DNA from: Flavobacteriaceae bacterium
GTDB lineage: Bacteria; Bacteroidota; Bacteroidia; Flavobacteriales; Flavobacteriaceae
Direction of reading: 5' to 3'
Assembly (NCBI GenBank): GCA_013215095.1
Contig: JABSPM010000097.1
Coordinates: forward strand, 1 to 64,000
DNA length: 64,000 bases
Part shown: positions 55,981 through 64,000 of the stretch, piece by piece
How the letters are laid out: every line of letters begins with the position of its first letter
Position numbering within the stretch: the stretch's first letter is position 1
Made by a program: the position numbers and the translations under genes
The notes under the pieces: generated by a model
Databases searched by the model: none
The model's input: only the letters and a program-made list of their open reading frames with translations
Told to the model about the DNA's origin: nothing

Positions 55981-57879
55981 CTAGTCTTTCAGTTTTAATG
56001 GATGTCTAGTATGTGATGTGTTACCAATTTCGATAACTGAGTTGCCATGAACACTAATTGTTGCTTTGATAAAATCATCTTCATTAGCTTCGAAAATATT
56101 AGCGACGTAGTTCTGTGGATTTCTATCAATGTAAGGAAACCAAGTACTATGAATTTGTATCATGATACGATGTCCTTTTTTAAAGGTATGTAAAATATCT
56201 TGTAAAGGCACATTGACATCTGTGATTGTATTTGGTGTAAATGGCTGAGGATGTTCATAGCTGTTTCTAAAGCGTCCTCTAAAGACTTCAGAGCGCACCA
56301 ATTGTTGATAACCAGCCATTACAATATTCTTTTGATTATGCTTATAGTTTGGGTGGTTATCTGGGTAAACATCAATTAATTTTACTACAAAATCAGCATC
56401 AGTACTTGAAATGGATACTTTGAGTTTTGCTAAAATCTCTCCAGCTAAAACAGTGTCCTCAGTAAGAATATCAGATTCAAAGGTGAGCACATCTGGTCGC
56501 ATGGAGGCATGGCGCTGATCATCGGTCATAAATTTGCGAGGTGTAAAAGTTAGACCTTCGATCTGCGATCGATATGGAACAGGCTTGTTTGGATCGCTTG
56601 TATAATCAAATTTAGCCTTAGAATTAAAAGGGTGATTAATGCCAAGTCGTCCATCTTCTCCGAAGTACAGTTGTGTGTTTGGAGTGTCTTTCGGTGGCCA
56701 TTGTGTAAATGTTTGCCATGTGTTTTTTCCTGTGTCAAACATTAAAGCTTCTGCGAAATTTTCTTCGCCTTTTCCTTTTAAGTAATGGGCAAAGAATTGA
56801 CGTTCCACATCACGCTGGTAATAGGTAGAAATACTATCTCCAAAATAGATGTGATTGTGCGTGGTTTGTCCACGTTCTTTTGCCCAACCACCATGATCCC
56901 ATGGTCCCATAACAATAGTGTTTTTTGCTTTTGGACTCGATTTTTCAATAGACTTGTAGATGTTTAATGGTCCATATAAATCCTCAGCATCAAACCATCC
57001 TCCAACAGTCATTACGGCATGATCTACATTTTTTAGATGTGGCAAAATATTGCGTTTTTGCCAAAATGCATCATAGTTGGGATGCTCAACAATTTCTTTC
57101 CAAAAGAAGTTGTCGTGATGATATTTCTCAGTAATGTTTTTTAAAGGACCTTGATTTAAGTAAAATTTATAACCATCTTTTGGAGCGTCTTTATAAAAAC
57201 GCATAATTTTATCTGTATACCAAGGTGTTTTGGTTAAGCTATCCTTTTGGTAGCCAAACACTGCAAAGGCAGCCGTGTAGGATTGTAAAAAGGTACCATG
57301 ATGATGAAAGTCATCAAAAAAGAAATCAGAAATTGGCGCTTGAGGCGATGAAGCTCTTAATGCTGGGTGCGCATCTGGAATTGCAGCTGCGGTATAAAAT
57401 CCAGGATACGAAATTCCCAGCATTCCTACTTTCTTGTTGTTATTTGCTAAGTTTTTAATCAACCAGTCAATAGTATCGTAAGTATCTGAACTCTCATCAA
57501 TATCCATTTTGTTTTTGACATTATTTCCAGGAATATTTGGTGTCATTGTGGTAAACAATCCTTCCGACATATAGCGCCCACGTACATCTTGGAATACAAT
57601 AATGTAGTTGTCTTTTACCAAGTATGATGATGGATATTTAAAGTCATAATTAGCTCTACGAGACGCATTATAACACGTACGGCTTAAGAGAATAGGATGT
57701 TTCTCCGATTGGTCTTTTGGTGTATAAACAATAGTAAATAGTTTTGCGCCATCTCGCATAGGAATGAAGTACTCGCTTTTGGTGTAATTGTTTTTGATGT
57801 ATAGCGAGTCTAGCGTTTGTGCTTGAAAGCTATGAGAAAATCCAATATAACAGAGTAAAAGTAGTAATTTAAATTTCAT
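55981..57879 (-). CDS. CocE/NonD family hydrolase (X-Pro dipeptidyl-peptidase fold), exported
   Basis: 632 residues. The signal MKFKLLLLLCYIGFSHSFQA leads to an alpha/beta hydrolase with the nucleophile S157 (LGISYPGF). The likely acid lies in GGWFDAEDLYGP and the base in MGPWDHGGW. QDVRGRYMSEG is the S15 family signature. The C-terminal jelly-roll domain (after about 400) is present. Relatives include cocaine esterase and glutaryl-7-ACA acylase. The natural substrate is unknown. Confidence 0.92.
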   Translation of the reverse strand: MKFKLLLLLCYIGFSHSFQAQTLDSLYIKNNYTKSEYFIPMRDGAKLFTIVYTPKDQSEKHPILLSRTCYNASRRANYDFKYPSSYLVKDNYIIVFQDVRGRYMSEGLFTTMTPNIPGNNVKNKMDIDESSDTYDTIDWLIKNLANNNKKVGMLGISYPGFYTAAAIPDAHPALRASSPQAPISDFFFDDFHHHGTFLQSYTAAFAVFGYQKDSLTKTPWYTDKIMRFYKDAPKDGYKFYLNQGPLKNITEKYHHDNFFWKEIVEHPNYDAFWQKRNILPHLKNVDHAVMTVGGWFDAEDLYGPLNIYKSIEKSSPKAKNTIVMGPWDHGGWAKERGQTTHNHIYFGDSISTYYQRDVERQFFAHYLKGKGEENFAEALMFDTGKNTWQTFTQWPPKDTPNTQLYFGEDGRLGINHPFNSKAKFDYTSDPNKPVPYRSQIEGLTFTPRKFMTDDQRHASMRPDVLTFESDILTEDTVLAGEILAKLKVSISSTDADFVVKLIDVYPDNHPNYKHNQKNIVMAGYQQLVRSEVFRGRFRNSYEHPQPFTPNTITDVNVPLQDILHTFKKGHRIMIQIHSTWFPYIDRNPQNYVANIFEANEDDFIKATISVHGNSVIEIGNTSHTRHPLKLKD

Positions 57880-57958
57880 GATATGATATATTATTACGTG
57901 CCTAAAATAAGGATTTCAGAACTGATTTAAAAACTGTATTTTTAGCCCAGATTTAAAA

Positions 57959-58363
57959 ATGTATAGAGTGAAAGAAGATATTGATTTTCCAGAAGTAAAA
58001 GATGTCTATGTTGCGGTTGTTAAAACGAAAAACAAAAGCTATGAAACGGAAGATTGGACAGCTTATATTATCAATGATAAAATTGTAGATTTGGAGGTTG
58101 TGATAATTGTGACTAAAGGCTATTCTCAAGAAAAAATCACTACTACTATGCGTCATAAAATTGCAAAGTTACCCGCAAAGAGTTATGCTAAAATAGAACT
58201 GATGCAAGAAGAAGTATTTGCATTAAATAATGTATTTAAAGTTAGTTTTTTTGAGAATAATCGTATGTTTGACAAGACGTATTTGTTTAGAAAAAATACC
58301 ATTAATGATAAGGCGCTCCAGTCGATTCCATTAATGCAAGTCAAAGGGGTTTTGGTTAAATAG
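57959..58363 (+). CDS. Conserved hypothetical protein
   Basis: 134 residues with no signal or membrane segment. The body alternates short strands (VKDVYVAVVKTKNKSYE, DLEVVIIVTKGYSQEKIT) and a helix. Relatives in Flavobacteriaceae are sometimes labelled phenylalanyl-tRNA synthetase alpha subunit, probably by neighbourhood transfer from pheS. No synthetase motif is present, so that name is wrong. It starts 79 bases from the divergent hydrolase. Confidence 0.7.
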   Translation: MYRVKEDIDFPEVKDVYVAVVKTKNKSYETEDWTAYIINDKIVDLEVVIIVTKGYSQEKITTTMRHKIAKLPAKSYAKIELMQEEVFALNNVFKVSFFENNRMFDKTYLFRKNTINDKALQSIPLMQVKGVLVK

Positions 58364-58738
58364 TAATGTCAAAACAAATGAGTGCAAATAGCTGGTAATA
58401 GCATCGGGATAATTGCAGAACATTTGGTGCCTTTCGCTTGCGGTATTGCTCCCTTTTTAGGTGTTAAGACATAAATTAATAGTGAATCTAAGACGTCAAT
58501 TTGAATACAAATAAAGAGCTTCCTGAATTTTTGGAACGGGAACATAATATAAAAGTGTTAGAGGTAAAAAGGATAAAGAAAAATAGGCATTTCAAACCAA
58601 TTTGAGATTTAAAACGACACTAAGGCAGTTTTTAAAATTATAAAAACAAAATACCTTATAATATTTTGGAAATATAAATGTTAATTAAATAAACTAATAA
58701 TTTCAGTAAGTTTGTACTAATCTTTAGAAATAAATGTT
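58364..58738. other. 375-bp gap with two small gene remnants and the porZ promoter
   Basis: At about 58383-58472 one frame (from a GTG) reads QIAGNSIGIIAEHLVPFACG then IAPFLGVKT, too ordered for random sequence but without a usable start region. At 58501-58605 another short frame reads NTNKELPEFLEREHNIKVLE and on to TGA. Neither is recognised. Both may be decayed genes. The -7 element TAAGTTTG at 58707-58714 serves porZ. Confidence 0.35.
58707..58714 (+). promoter_or_regulatory. -7 element TAAGTTTG of the porZ-recO unit
   Basis: A perfect TAnnTTTG match 24 bases before the GTG start of porZ. Confidence 0.5.
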
Positions 58739-61099
58739 GTGAAAAATTATATTTGTTTACTTATTGTACTAGTGTCATTAAATTTTTATGCGCAAGATTT
58801 TTCATCCAATTGGCAATCTCATTTTTCATATAATAGTATTACAGATGTCTCACAAAGCCAAAATAAAGTTTATGTAGCATCAGATAATGTGGTGTTTATT
58901 TATGACGTAAATACTAGAGAAATTGAAAAATTAACAAGTGTAGAGGGGCTTTCGGCTGAAATTATTTCAGCTATACATTATAGTGAAGCGTATGAAGCGC
59001 TAATTATTGGTTATGAAAATGGGTTAATAAATGTCTATCAAGATGGTGAAGTATTGACAGTAGTAGATATTTTGGATAAGCAAACGATCCCTCCAAATAG
59101 CAAAAGGATAAACCAATTTAATGAATATGATAATGTGGTGTATATTGCTACAGATTATGGTATTTCAGTCTATAACATGGAGCGTTTAGAATTTGGAGAC
59201 ACTTATTTTATTGGAAATGGTGGTAGTCAGATCGTAGTAAAACAAACAGCGGTTTTTAATGGTCACATCTATGCAGCTTGTAATATAGGAAATGGGGTGA
59301 TAAGGGCTGAGGTTGATAATGCGAATTTAATCGATTTTAATAATTGGACGCAAATATTTACAGGGGGATTTGTGGGTGTCCAAAGCATTGGAAGCAAACT
59401 TTATGTTTTGGATGTGAGTAATAATATGCATGAACTACAAAATAACAATACATTAAATAACGTGGCGTCTTATGCTTCATTGCCAGTAGGTTTAAAAACA
59501 AGTAATGATAGGGTTATTGTAGTAACGACATCAAATGTCTATGTCTATTCTGAAGATTTCTCTTTATTAGAGCAATTAGGGGAATTACCAGATTATGATT
59601 CAGATTATAGTTCAGCAACCGTAATTGGAAACGCTATTTATGTAGGTACAACAAATAACTTATCTGAAGGAAAACCTGGTTTTGGGATTTTAAAGGTTAA
59701 CACCAATAATAGCGAAGATGTAGAGGCCATAGTTCCAGATGGACCTTTGTTAAATGAAATTGTATCGGTTACAGCTTTAAACGATCAATTATGGATGACA
59801 TTTGGAGGGTTTTCATATACCTATAATTTCAGCGCAGGTAATAGAAGAACTGGTTTGAGTCATTGGAAAAATGAACAATGGGTAAATATTCCGTATGATA
59901 CATTAAACGTGGCTTTGATGCCAGAAAATCCGTATTATTTGTCGGATGTTTCAATTAACCCATTTAACCCATCACAGGTATTTGTCGCTTCTTTTTGGTC
60001 TGGATTTATAGAATTAAATAATACTGAGGTAACTCAAATTTACAATGAAGATAATAGCCTAATAGGTGAGCTTGATGGTACTTATAACCAATCGATTTAT
60101 TCTAAATTTGATTCGGAAGGTACACTTTGGGCAGTGACAGGACGTGTAGAAAAACCACTAACGAGTTTTAGAGATGGTCAATGGCAAGCTTATGATTTTT
60201 CCGAGGCCATAGACGATCCAACTTCAAATTTTGGTTTTGCTGGCATTGAAATATTATTAGATCAAGAACGTGTTTTTTTAGGGGCTTATAATAGGGGATT
60301 AATTGGTTACAATTTAGCTACAGGTGAAGTCAAAGCAATTTATGATGAAGTAGTTGCCAATTTGCCGTCTACAGGGGTTTATTCTTTAGCTTTAGACCGT
60401 TCTAATCATTTATGGATTGGGACCAATAAAGGATTAAGGGTGTTGTATAATACATCTAATTTTTTTGAAAGTGATAATGTAAGAACGGAGGCTATTATTT
60501 TTCTTGAAGATGGTATTCCTAAAGAATTATTAGAGCAACAGTTTGTGTCAGATATTGAAGTTGATGGTTCAAACAATAAGTGGGTAGCAACTATTGGAGC
60601 AGGAGCGTTTTACTTTTCTTCAGATGGTCAAGAAACCATTTATCAATTTACTACAGACACTTCGCCTTTACCTTCTAATAATATTAGTGATATCGCATTG
60701 GATAGTCAAAATGGTATAGTATATTTTGCTACAGATAAAGGGATGGTTTCATTTAAAGCAGGGAGTTCAAATCCTCAAGAAACATTAGAAAATGCCCATG
60801 TCTTTCCAAATCCAGTAAGACCAGATTTCGATATAGTAGAGAATAAGATTAAAATTAAAGACATTAGTGAGAACTGTAATATCAAAATTACAGATATAGA
60901 AGGTAATTTGGTGGCGGAGGCACAATCTAACACCAATTTAAGATTTAGAGGTTATAATCTTGAGGTTGATGGCGGAACGGTGTATTGGAATGGAAAGAAT
61001 ATGGCAAATAATGTAGTTGCTAGTGGTGTATATTTAGTGATGCTTACAGATTTAGATACCCAAGAAACTAAGGTTCTCAAACTTATGATTGTTAGGTAA
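58739..61099 (+). CDS. porZ: Type IX secretion system protein PorZ
   Basis: 786 residues with a GTG start. MKNYICLLIVLVSLNFYAQ is a clean signal peptide, and no in-frame ATG fits. Beta-propeller repeats fill residues about 20-680 (VYVASDNVVFIYDVNTREIE, VVYIATDYGISVYN, SLALDRSNHLWIGTNKGLRV). The end, VVASGVYLVMLTDLDTQETK then VLKLMIVR, is a CTD-like Ig domain. PorZ anchors A-LPS-linked attachment of secreted proteins at the outer membrane. Its stop overlaps recO by one base, the usual order in this family. Confidence 0.9.
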   Translation: MKNYICLLIVLVSLNFYAQDFSSNWQSHFSYNSITDVSQSQNKVYVASDNVVFIYDVNTREIEKLTSVEGLSAEIISAIHYSEAYEALIIGYENGLINVYQDGEVLTVVDILDKQTIPPNSKRINQFNEYDNVVYIATDYGISVYNMERLEFGDTYFIGNGGSQIVVKQTAVFNGHIYAACNIGNGVIRAEVDNANLIDFNNWTQIFTGGFVGVQSIGSKLYVLDVSNNMHELQNNNTLNNVASYASLPVGLKTSNDRVIVVTTSNVYVYSEDFSLLEQLGELPDYDSDYSSATVIGNAIYVGTTNNLSEGKPGFGILKVNTNNSEDVEAIVPDGPLLNEIVSVTALNDQLWMTFGGFSYTYNFSAGNRRTGLSHWKNEQWVNIPYDTLNVALMPENPYYLSDVSINPFNPSQVFVASFWSGFIELNNTEVTQIYNEDNSLIGELDGTYNQSIYSKFDSEGTLWAVTGRVEKPLTSFRDGQWQAYDFSEAIDDPTSNFGFAGIEILLDQERVFLGAYNRGLIGYNLATGEVKAIYDEVVANLPSTGVYSLALDRSNHLWIGTNKGLRVLYNTSNFFESDNVRTEAIIFLEDGIPKELLEQQFVSDIEVDGSNNKWVATIGAGAFYFSSDGQETIYQFTTDTSPLPSNNISDIALDSQNGIVYFATDKGMVSFKAGSSNPQETLENAHVFPNPVRPDFDIVENKIKIKDISENCNIKITDIEGNLVAEAQSNTNLRFRGYNLEVDGGTVYWNGKNMANNVVASGVYLVMLTDLDTQETKVLKLMIVR

Positions 61100-61821
61100 T
61101 GTTGGTTTCCACCAAAGCAATAGTCTTGTCAAAACTAAAGTACAAGGATCACGATTTAATTGTTAAATGCTATACACAGCAATTGGGTATACAATCTTTT
61201 TTAATAAAAAATGTACTTAAATCAAAAAAAGGAAAATTTAACATAGCCTATTTTCAAGTCTTATCATTATTAGATTTGAATTACGATTATAGGTCCAATG
61301 CATCACTACAGTATTTAAAAGAACTAAAACTTAACTATAATTATAGTACGCTACATACAAATATTAATAAGACTTCAATTGCATTGTTTCTTTCAGAAGT
61401 GCTTTCACGTATTTTAAAGGAAGAAGAAGAGAATTCTGAACTTTATCGGTTTTTAGAGACGTCTTTTTTATGGTTGGATCAATCTGATAGTGACAATAGT
61501 TTTCATCTTATATTTTTAATGGAATTGACCAAGTATTTAGGGTTCTATCCTGCCGAAGTGCAAGATCATGCACTATATTTTGATTTGGAAGCAGGAGAGT
61601 TTAGCACTACCGAAAAGGGAAATTACTGTATTTCGGGTAAAACTTTAACATATCTAAAACAGCTGTTAGGTATAAAATTTGATGTAAACAAGAAACTTCA
61701 AATGAGTTTAGCACAAAAACGAGAGCTTTTAAATATGATATTACTCTATTTTAAATTACATTTGGACGGTTTTAAAAAGCCAAAATCTTTAGAGGTTTTA
61801 AATCAGATATATAGTAGTTAA
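61099..61821 (+). CDS. recO: DNA repair protein RecO
   Basis: 240 residues. The N-terminal OB-fold opens with STKAIVLSKLKYKDHDLIVK, followed by the RecO helical domain with FLSEVLSRILKEEEENSELY. RecO works with RecR and RecF to load RecA on SSB-coated gaps. Zinc cysteines of some RecO are absent. Both neighbours overlap by one base, so porZ, recO and the receptor are translationally linked. Confidence 0.93.
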   Translation: MLVSTKAIVLSKLKYKDHDLIVKCYTQQLGIQSFLIKNVLKSKKGKFNIAYFQVLSLLDLNYDYRSNASLQYLKELKLNYNYSTLHTNINKTSIALFLSEVLSRILKEEEENSELYRFLETSFLWLDQSDSDNSFHLIFLMELTKYLGFYPAEVQDHALYFDLEAGEFSTTEKGNYCISGKTLTYLKQLLGIKFDVNKKLQMSLAQKRELLNMILLYFKLHLDGFKKPKSLEVLNQIYSS

Positions 61822-64000
61822 TGAGGTCTTATTTAAGTTATTTATTTATCCTTTTTTCTGTGGCAGTATTTGCCCAAAAAATCAAAATAGTATCTAATAC
61901 AACTAATGCGCCTATTTTTGGCGTTGCGGTTTATAATGACGATAAGTCTAAAACTGGAATTTCTGATTTGGATGGTATGGTACTATTGGATGGTTTTTCA
62001 AATCATGATAACATTACATTTAAACATATTTCATTTCAATTAATAACTCTAAAGAAAGGAGAGATTCCCAGTGTTCTTAGGTTAGTTCCTAATGCTCAAG
62101 ATTTGAAAGAAATTGTAATTTCTGCATCTAAGTTTGAACAAAGCAAACAAGAAGTACCTCAAAAAATTGTGAGTATAAAATCGGAAGATATTTTATTTCA
62201 AAATCCACAAACGAGTGCAGATTTATTACAAAATTCTGGTCAAGTGTTTGTTCAAAAAAGTCAATTGGGAGGAGGTAGTCCTATGATTAGAGGCTTTTCT
62301 ACAAATCGTTTATTGATTTCTGTAGATGGTGTGCGTATGAATAATGCTATTTTTAGAGGAGGCAATTTGCAAAACGTTATTTCTATAGATCCTTTTTCTG
62401 TTCAAAATACAGAAGTCATTCTAGGAGCAGGTTCTGTAATTTACGGGAGTGATGCGATTGGTGGTGTGATGAATTTTTATACACAAAAACCAAGGTTGTC
62501 TAATACGGATTCTTTGGAGGTAAAAACAAATGTTTTAGGACGATATGCAACAGCTAATACAGAGAAGACAGCTCATGTAGATGTTAATCTTGGACTTAGT
62601 GATTGGGCATTTTATACCAGCTTAACTTATAGTGATTTTGAAGACTTAAAAATGGGTAAGTATGGACCTGATGATTATTTAAGACCAGAGTTTGTAATTA
62701 CTCAAGATGGTGTAGATCAAGTTGTTCAAAATGACGATCCAAGATTACAACGCTTCACGGCTTATAATCAAGTTAATTTACTTCAGAAAATTCACTATAA
62801 GTCTGATCATAGTTTAAGCTTTGATTTGGGTGTGCACTATTCTACAACCTCAGATTATCCGAGATATGATCGTTTAATTAGATATACAGATGATGGTGCT
62901 TTGCGTTCTGCGGAGTGGTCTTATGGGCCGCAACGATGGTTTTTAGGAAATTTTCAGTTGACCAAATTAAGTAGTCGTTCCAATTTTTATAATAAAATTA
63001 AATTCACTATGGCATATCAAAACTTTCAGGAAAGTCGCATAGATAGAAATTTTGGTTCTGTTACACGTCGTATTAGAGCAGAGCGTGTAGATGTTATTTC
63101 TGCTAACTTAGATTTGGAGAAGAGAATTTCAGAAAAATCTAAAGTCTTTTATGGCGCAGAATATATTTATAATAAGGTGGGTTCAGAAGGTAAAGAAGTT
63201 GATATTAGCGATGGTACATCCCAGAAAACAGCTTCTAGATATCCCAATGGTGCATCATGGCAATCTATAGCTGCTTATTTAAGCTATAAATATAAGCCAA
63301 ATAACAAATTTACAGTACAAACGGGAGCGCGTTATAATCATATTGTGATTAAGGCAGATTTATCAGAGAATAATACTTTTTATAATTTTCCATATAATGA
63401 TGCAAATTTAAATACAGGAGCTTTAACAGGAACGGCAGGTTTAAGTTGGGTGGTTAATAAAATTATGCAATGGAAATTAAATGCAACCACAGCATTTCGG
63501 GCCCCAAATATCGATGATGTAGGTAAGGTTTTTGATTCCGAACCTGGGTCAGTGGTAGTGCCAAATGCAGATCTTAAACCAGAGTATGCTTACGGTGGAG
63601 AATTGGCATTAGACTTAAATTTTGAATCCATAGTAAAGTTAGATATAGCAACGTATTATACCTATTTGCATAATGCATTAGTACGACGTGATTTTACTAT
63701 TGATGGCGAATCTCAAATACTATATGATGGTGAAATAAGTAATGTACAGGCAATTCAAAACGCGTCTAAAGCTTGGATTTATGGTTTTGAATTGGGTGCT
63801 GAGGTTAATGTCTCTAAACATGTGCAATTCAGAACACAATATAGTGTGGTTGGAGGAACAGAAGAGGACGATTCGGGTGCAGAGGTTCCTGTAAGACACG
63901 TAGCTCCAGCGTTTGGTAATGCCCATTTGATCTGGAAAAGAAAGCAGTGGAAGTTTGATGCTTATGTTAATTTTAATGGCGAATTGTCCAATGCTAATTT
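61821..64000 (+). CDS. TonB-dependent outer-membrane receptor (runs off the window)
   Basis: From ATG at 61821, overlapping the recO stop by one base, the frame stays open to the edge (726 codons). It has a signal MRSYLSYLFILFSVAVFAQK and a CarboxypepD_reg-like domain (about 22-95). The plug (about 115-225) shows LLISVDGVRMNN, EVILGAGSVIYGSDAIGGVM, and barrel strands follow. The C-terminal part is missing. It would import a large ligand such as a siderophore or vitamin complex. The ligand is not readable. No regulator is seen beside it. Confidence 0.92.
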   Translation, partial: MRSYLSYLFILFSVAVFAQKIKIVSNTTNAPIFGVAVYNDDKSKTGISDLDGMVLLDGFSNHDNITFKHISFQLITLKKGEIPSVLRLVPNAQDLKEIVISASKFEQSKQEVPQKIVSIKSEDILFQNPQTSADLLQNSGQVFVQKSQLGGGSPMIRGFSTNRLLISVDGVRMNNAIFRGGNLQNVISIDPFSVQNTEVILGAGSVIYGSDAIGGVMNFYTQKPRLSNTDSLEVKTNVLGRYATANTEKTAHVDVNLGLSDWAFYTSLTYSDFEDLKMGKYGPDDYLRPEFVITQDGVDQVVQNDDPRLQRFTAYNQVNLLQKIHYKSDHSLSFDLGVHYSTTSDYPRYDRLIRYTDDGALRSAEWSYGPQRWFLGNFQLTKLSSRSNFYNKIKFTMAYQNFQESRIDRNFGSVTRRIRAERVDVISANLDLEKRISEKSKVFYGAEYIYNKVGSEGKEVDISDGTSQKTASRYPNGASWQSIAAYLSYKYKPNNKFTVQTGARYNHIVIKADLSENNTFYNFPYNDANLNTGALTGTAGLSWVVNKIMQWKLNATTAFRAPNIDDVGKVFDSEPGSVVVPNADLKPEYAYGGELALDLNFESIVKLDIATYYTYLHNALVRRDFTIDGESQILYDGEISNVQAIQNASKAWIYGFELGAEVNVSKHVQFRTQYSVVGGTEEDDSGAEVPVRHVAPAFGNAHLIWKRKQWKFDAYVNFNGELSNAN

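Overview
The window comes from an AT-rich member of the Bacteroidota, almost certainly a marine Flavobacteriaceae species. The lineage markers are the gliding lipoprotein GldH, the type IX secretion protein PorZ, a complete Bat (aerotolerance) operon, an HU/CCDC81-SPOR protein next to dprA, and many promoters with the Bacteroidota -7 element TAnnTTTG. No rRNA, tRNA or CRISPR array was found. Genus and species cannot be set from the sequence alone.

Layout. 0-0.4 kb: the tail of an IS630-like transposase and a short palindromic repeat. 0.4-5.1 kb: housekeeping genes (acyl-CoA thioesterase, HU-SPOR protein, dprA, trpS, plsC). 5.2-9.2 kb: a lipoprotein / ECF sigma factor / trans-envelope beta-barrel operon with a two-box ECF-type promoter, recA, and a second identical-format promoter that opens onto a short terminated transcript with no annotated gene. 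9.3-10.3 kb: trhO. 10.4-15.2 kb: an accessory island with a subtilase lipoprotein lacking a normal start codon, a frameshifted S9 prolyl oligopeptidase, and a frameshifted GG-leader-type small peptide. 15.2-19.2 kb: ricT, gldH and a class A penicillin-binding protein. 19.3-26 kb: a 3-oxoacid CoA-transferase pair, a BON-LysM protein, a lipoprotein, gpsA and pbpC. 26.4-33.1 kb: an SH3-like protein and a bacterial alpha-2-macroglobulin that pairs functionally with pbpC. 33.2-36 kb: isoaspartyl peptidase and ALDH7 aldehyde dehydrogenase. 36.2-38.9 kb: a MITE-like repeat and a tightly overlapped SDR / HD-hydrolase / AlbA_2 operon.

39.5-48.9 kb holds the Bat operon in the order moxR, DUF58, BatD-like membrane protein, batA, batB, batC, batD, batE. 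49-52.5 kb is a likely bicarbonate uptake unit (small exported protein, DUF2490 protein, SulP transporter, beta-carbonic anhydrase). 52.7-58.4 kb holds an AraC regulator, cvpA, pheS, a CocE/NonD hydrolase and small conserved proteins. 58.7-64 kb is porZ-recO-TonB-dependent receptor with start/stop overlaps; the receptor runs off the window.

The most interesting material is the pair of matching ECF-type promoters, one feeding an unannotated 270-nt unit, the degraded peptide/peptidase island, and the family of inverted-repeat elements at 224-269 and 36198-36355.
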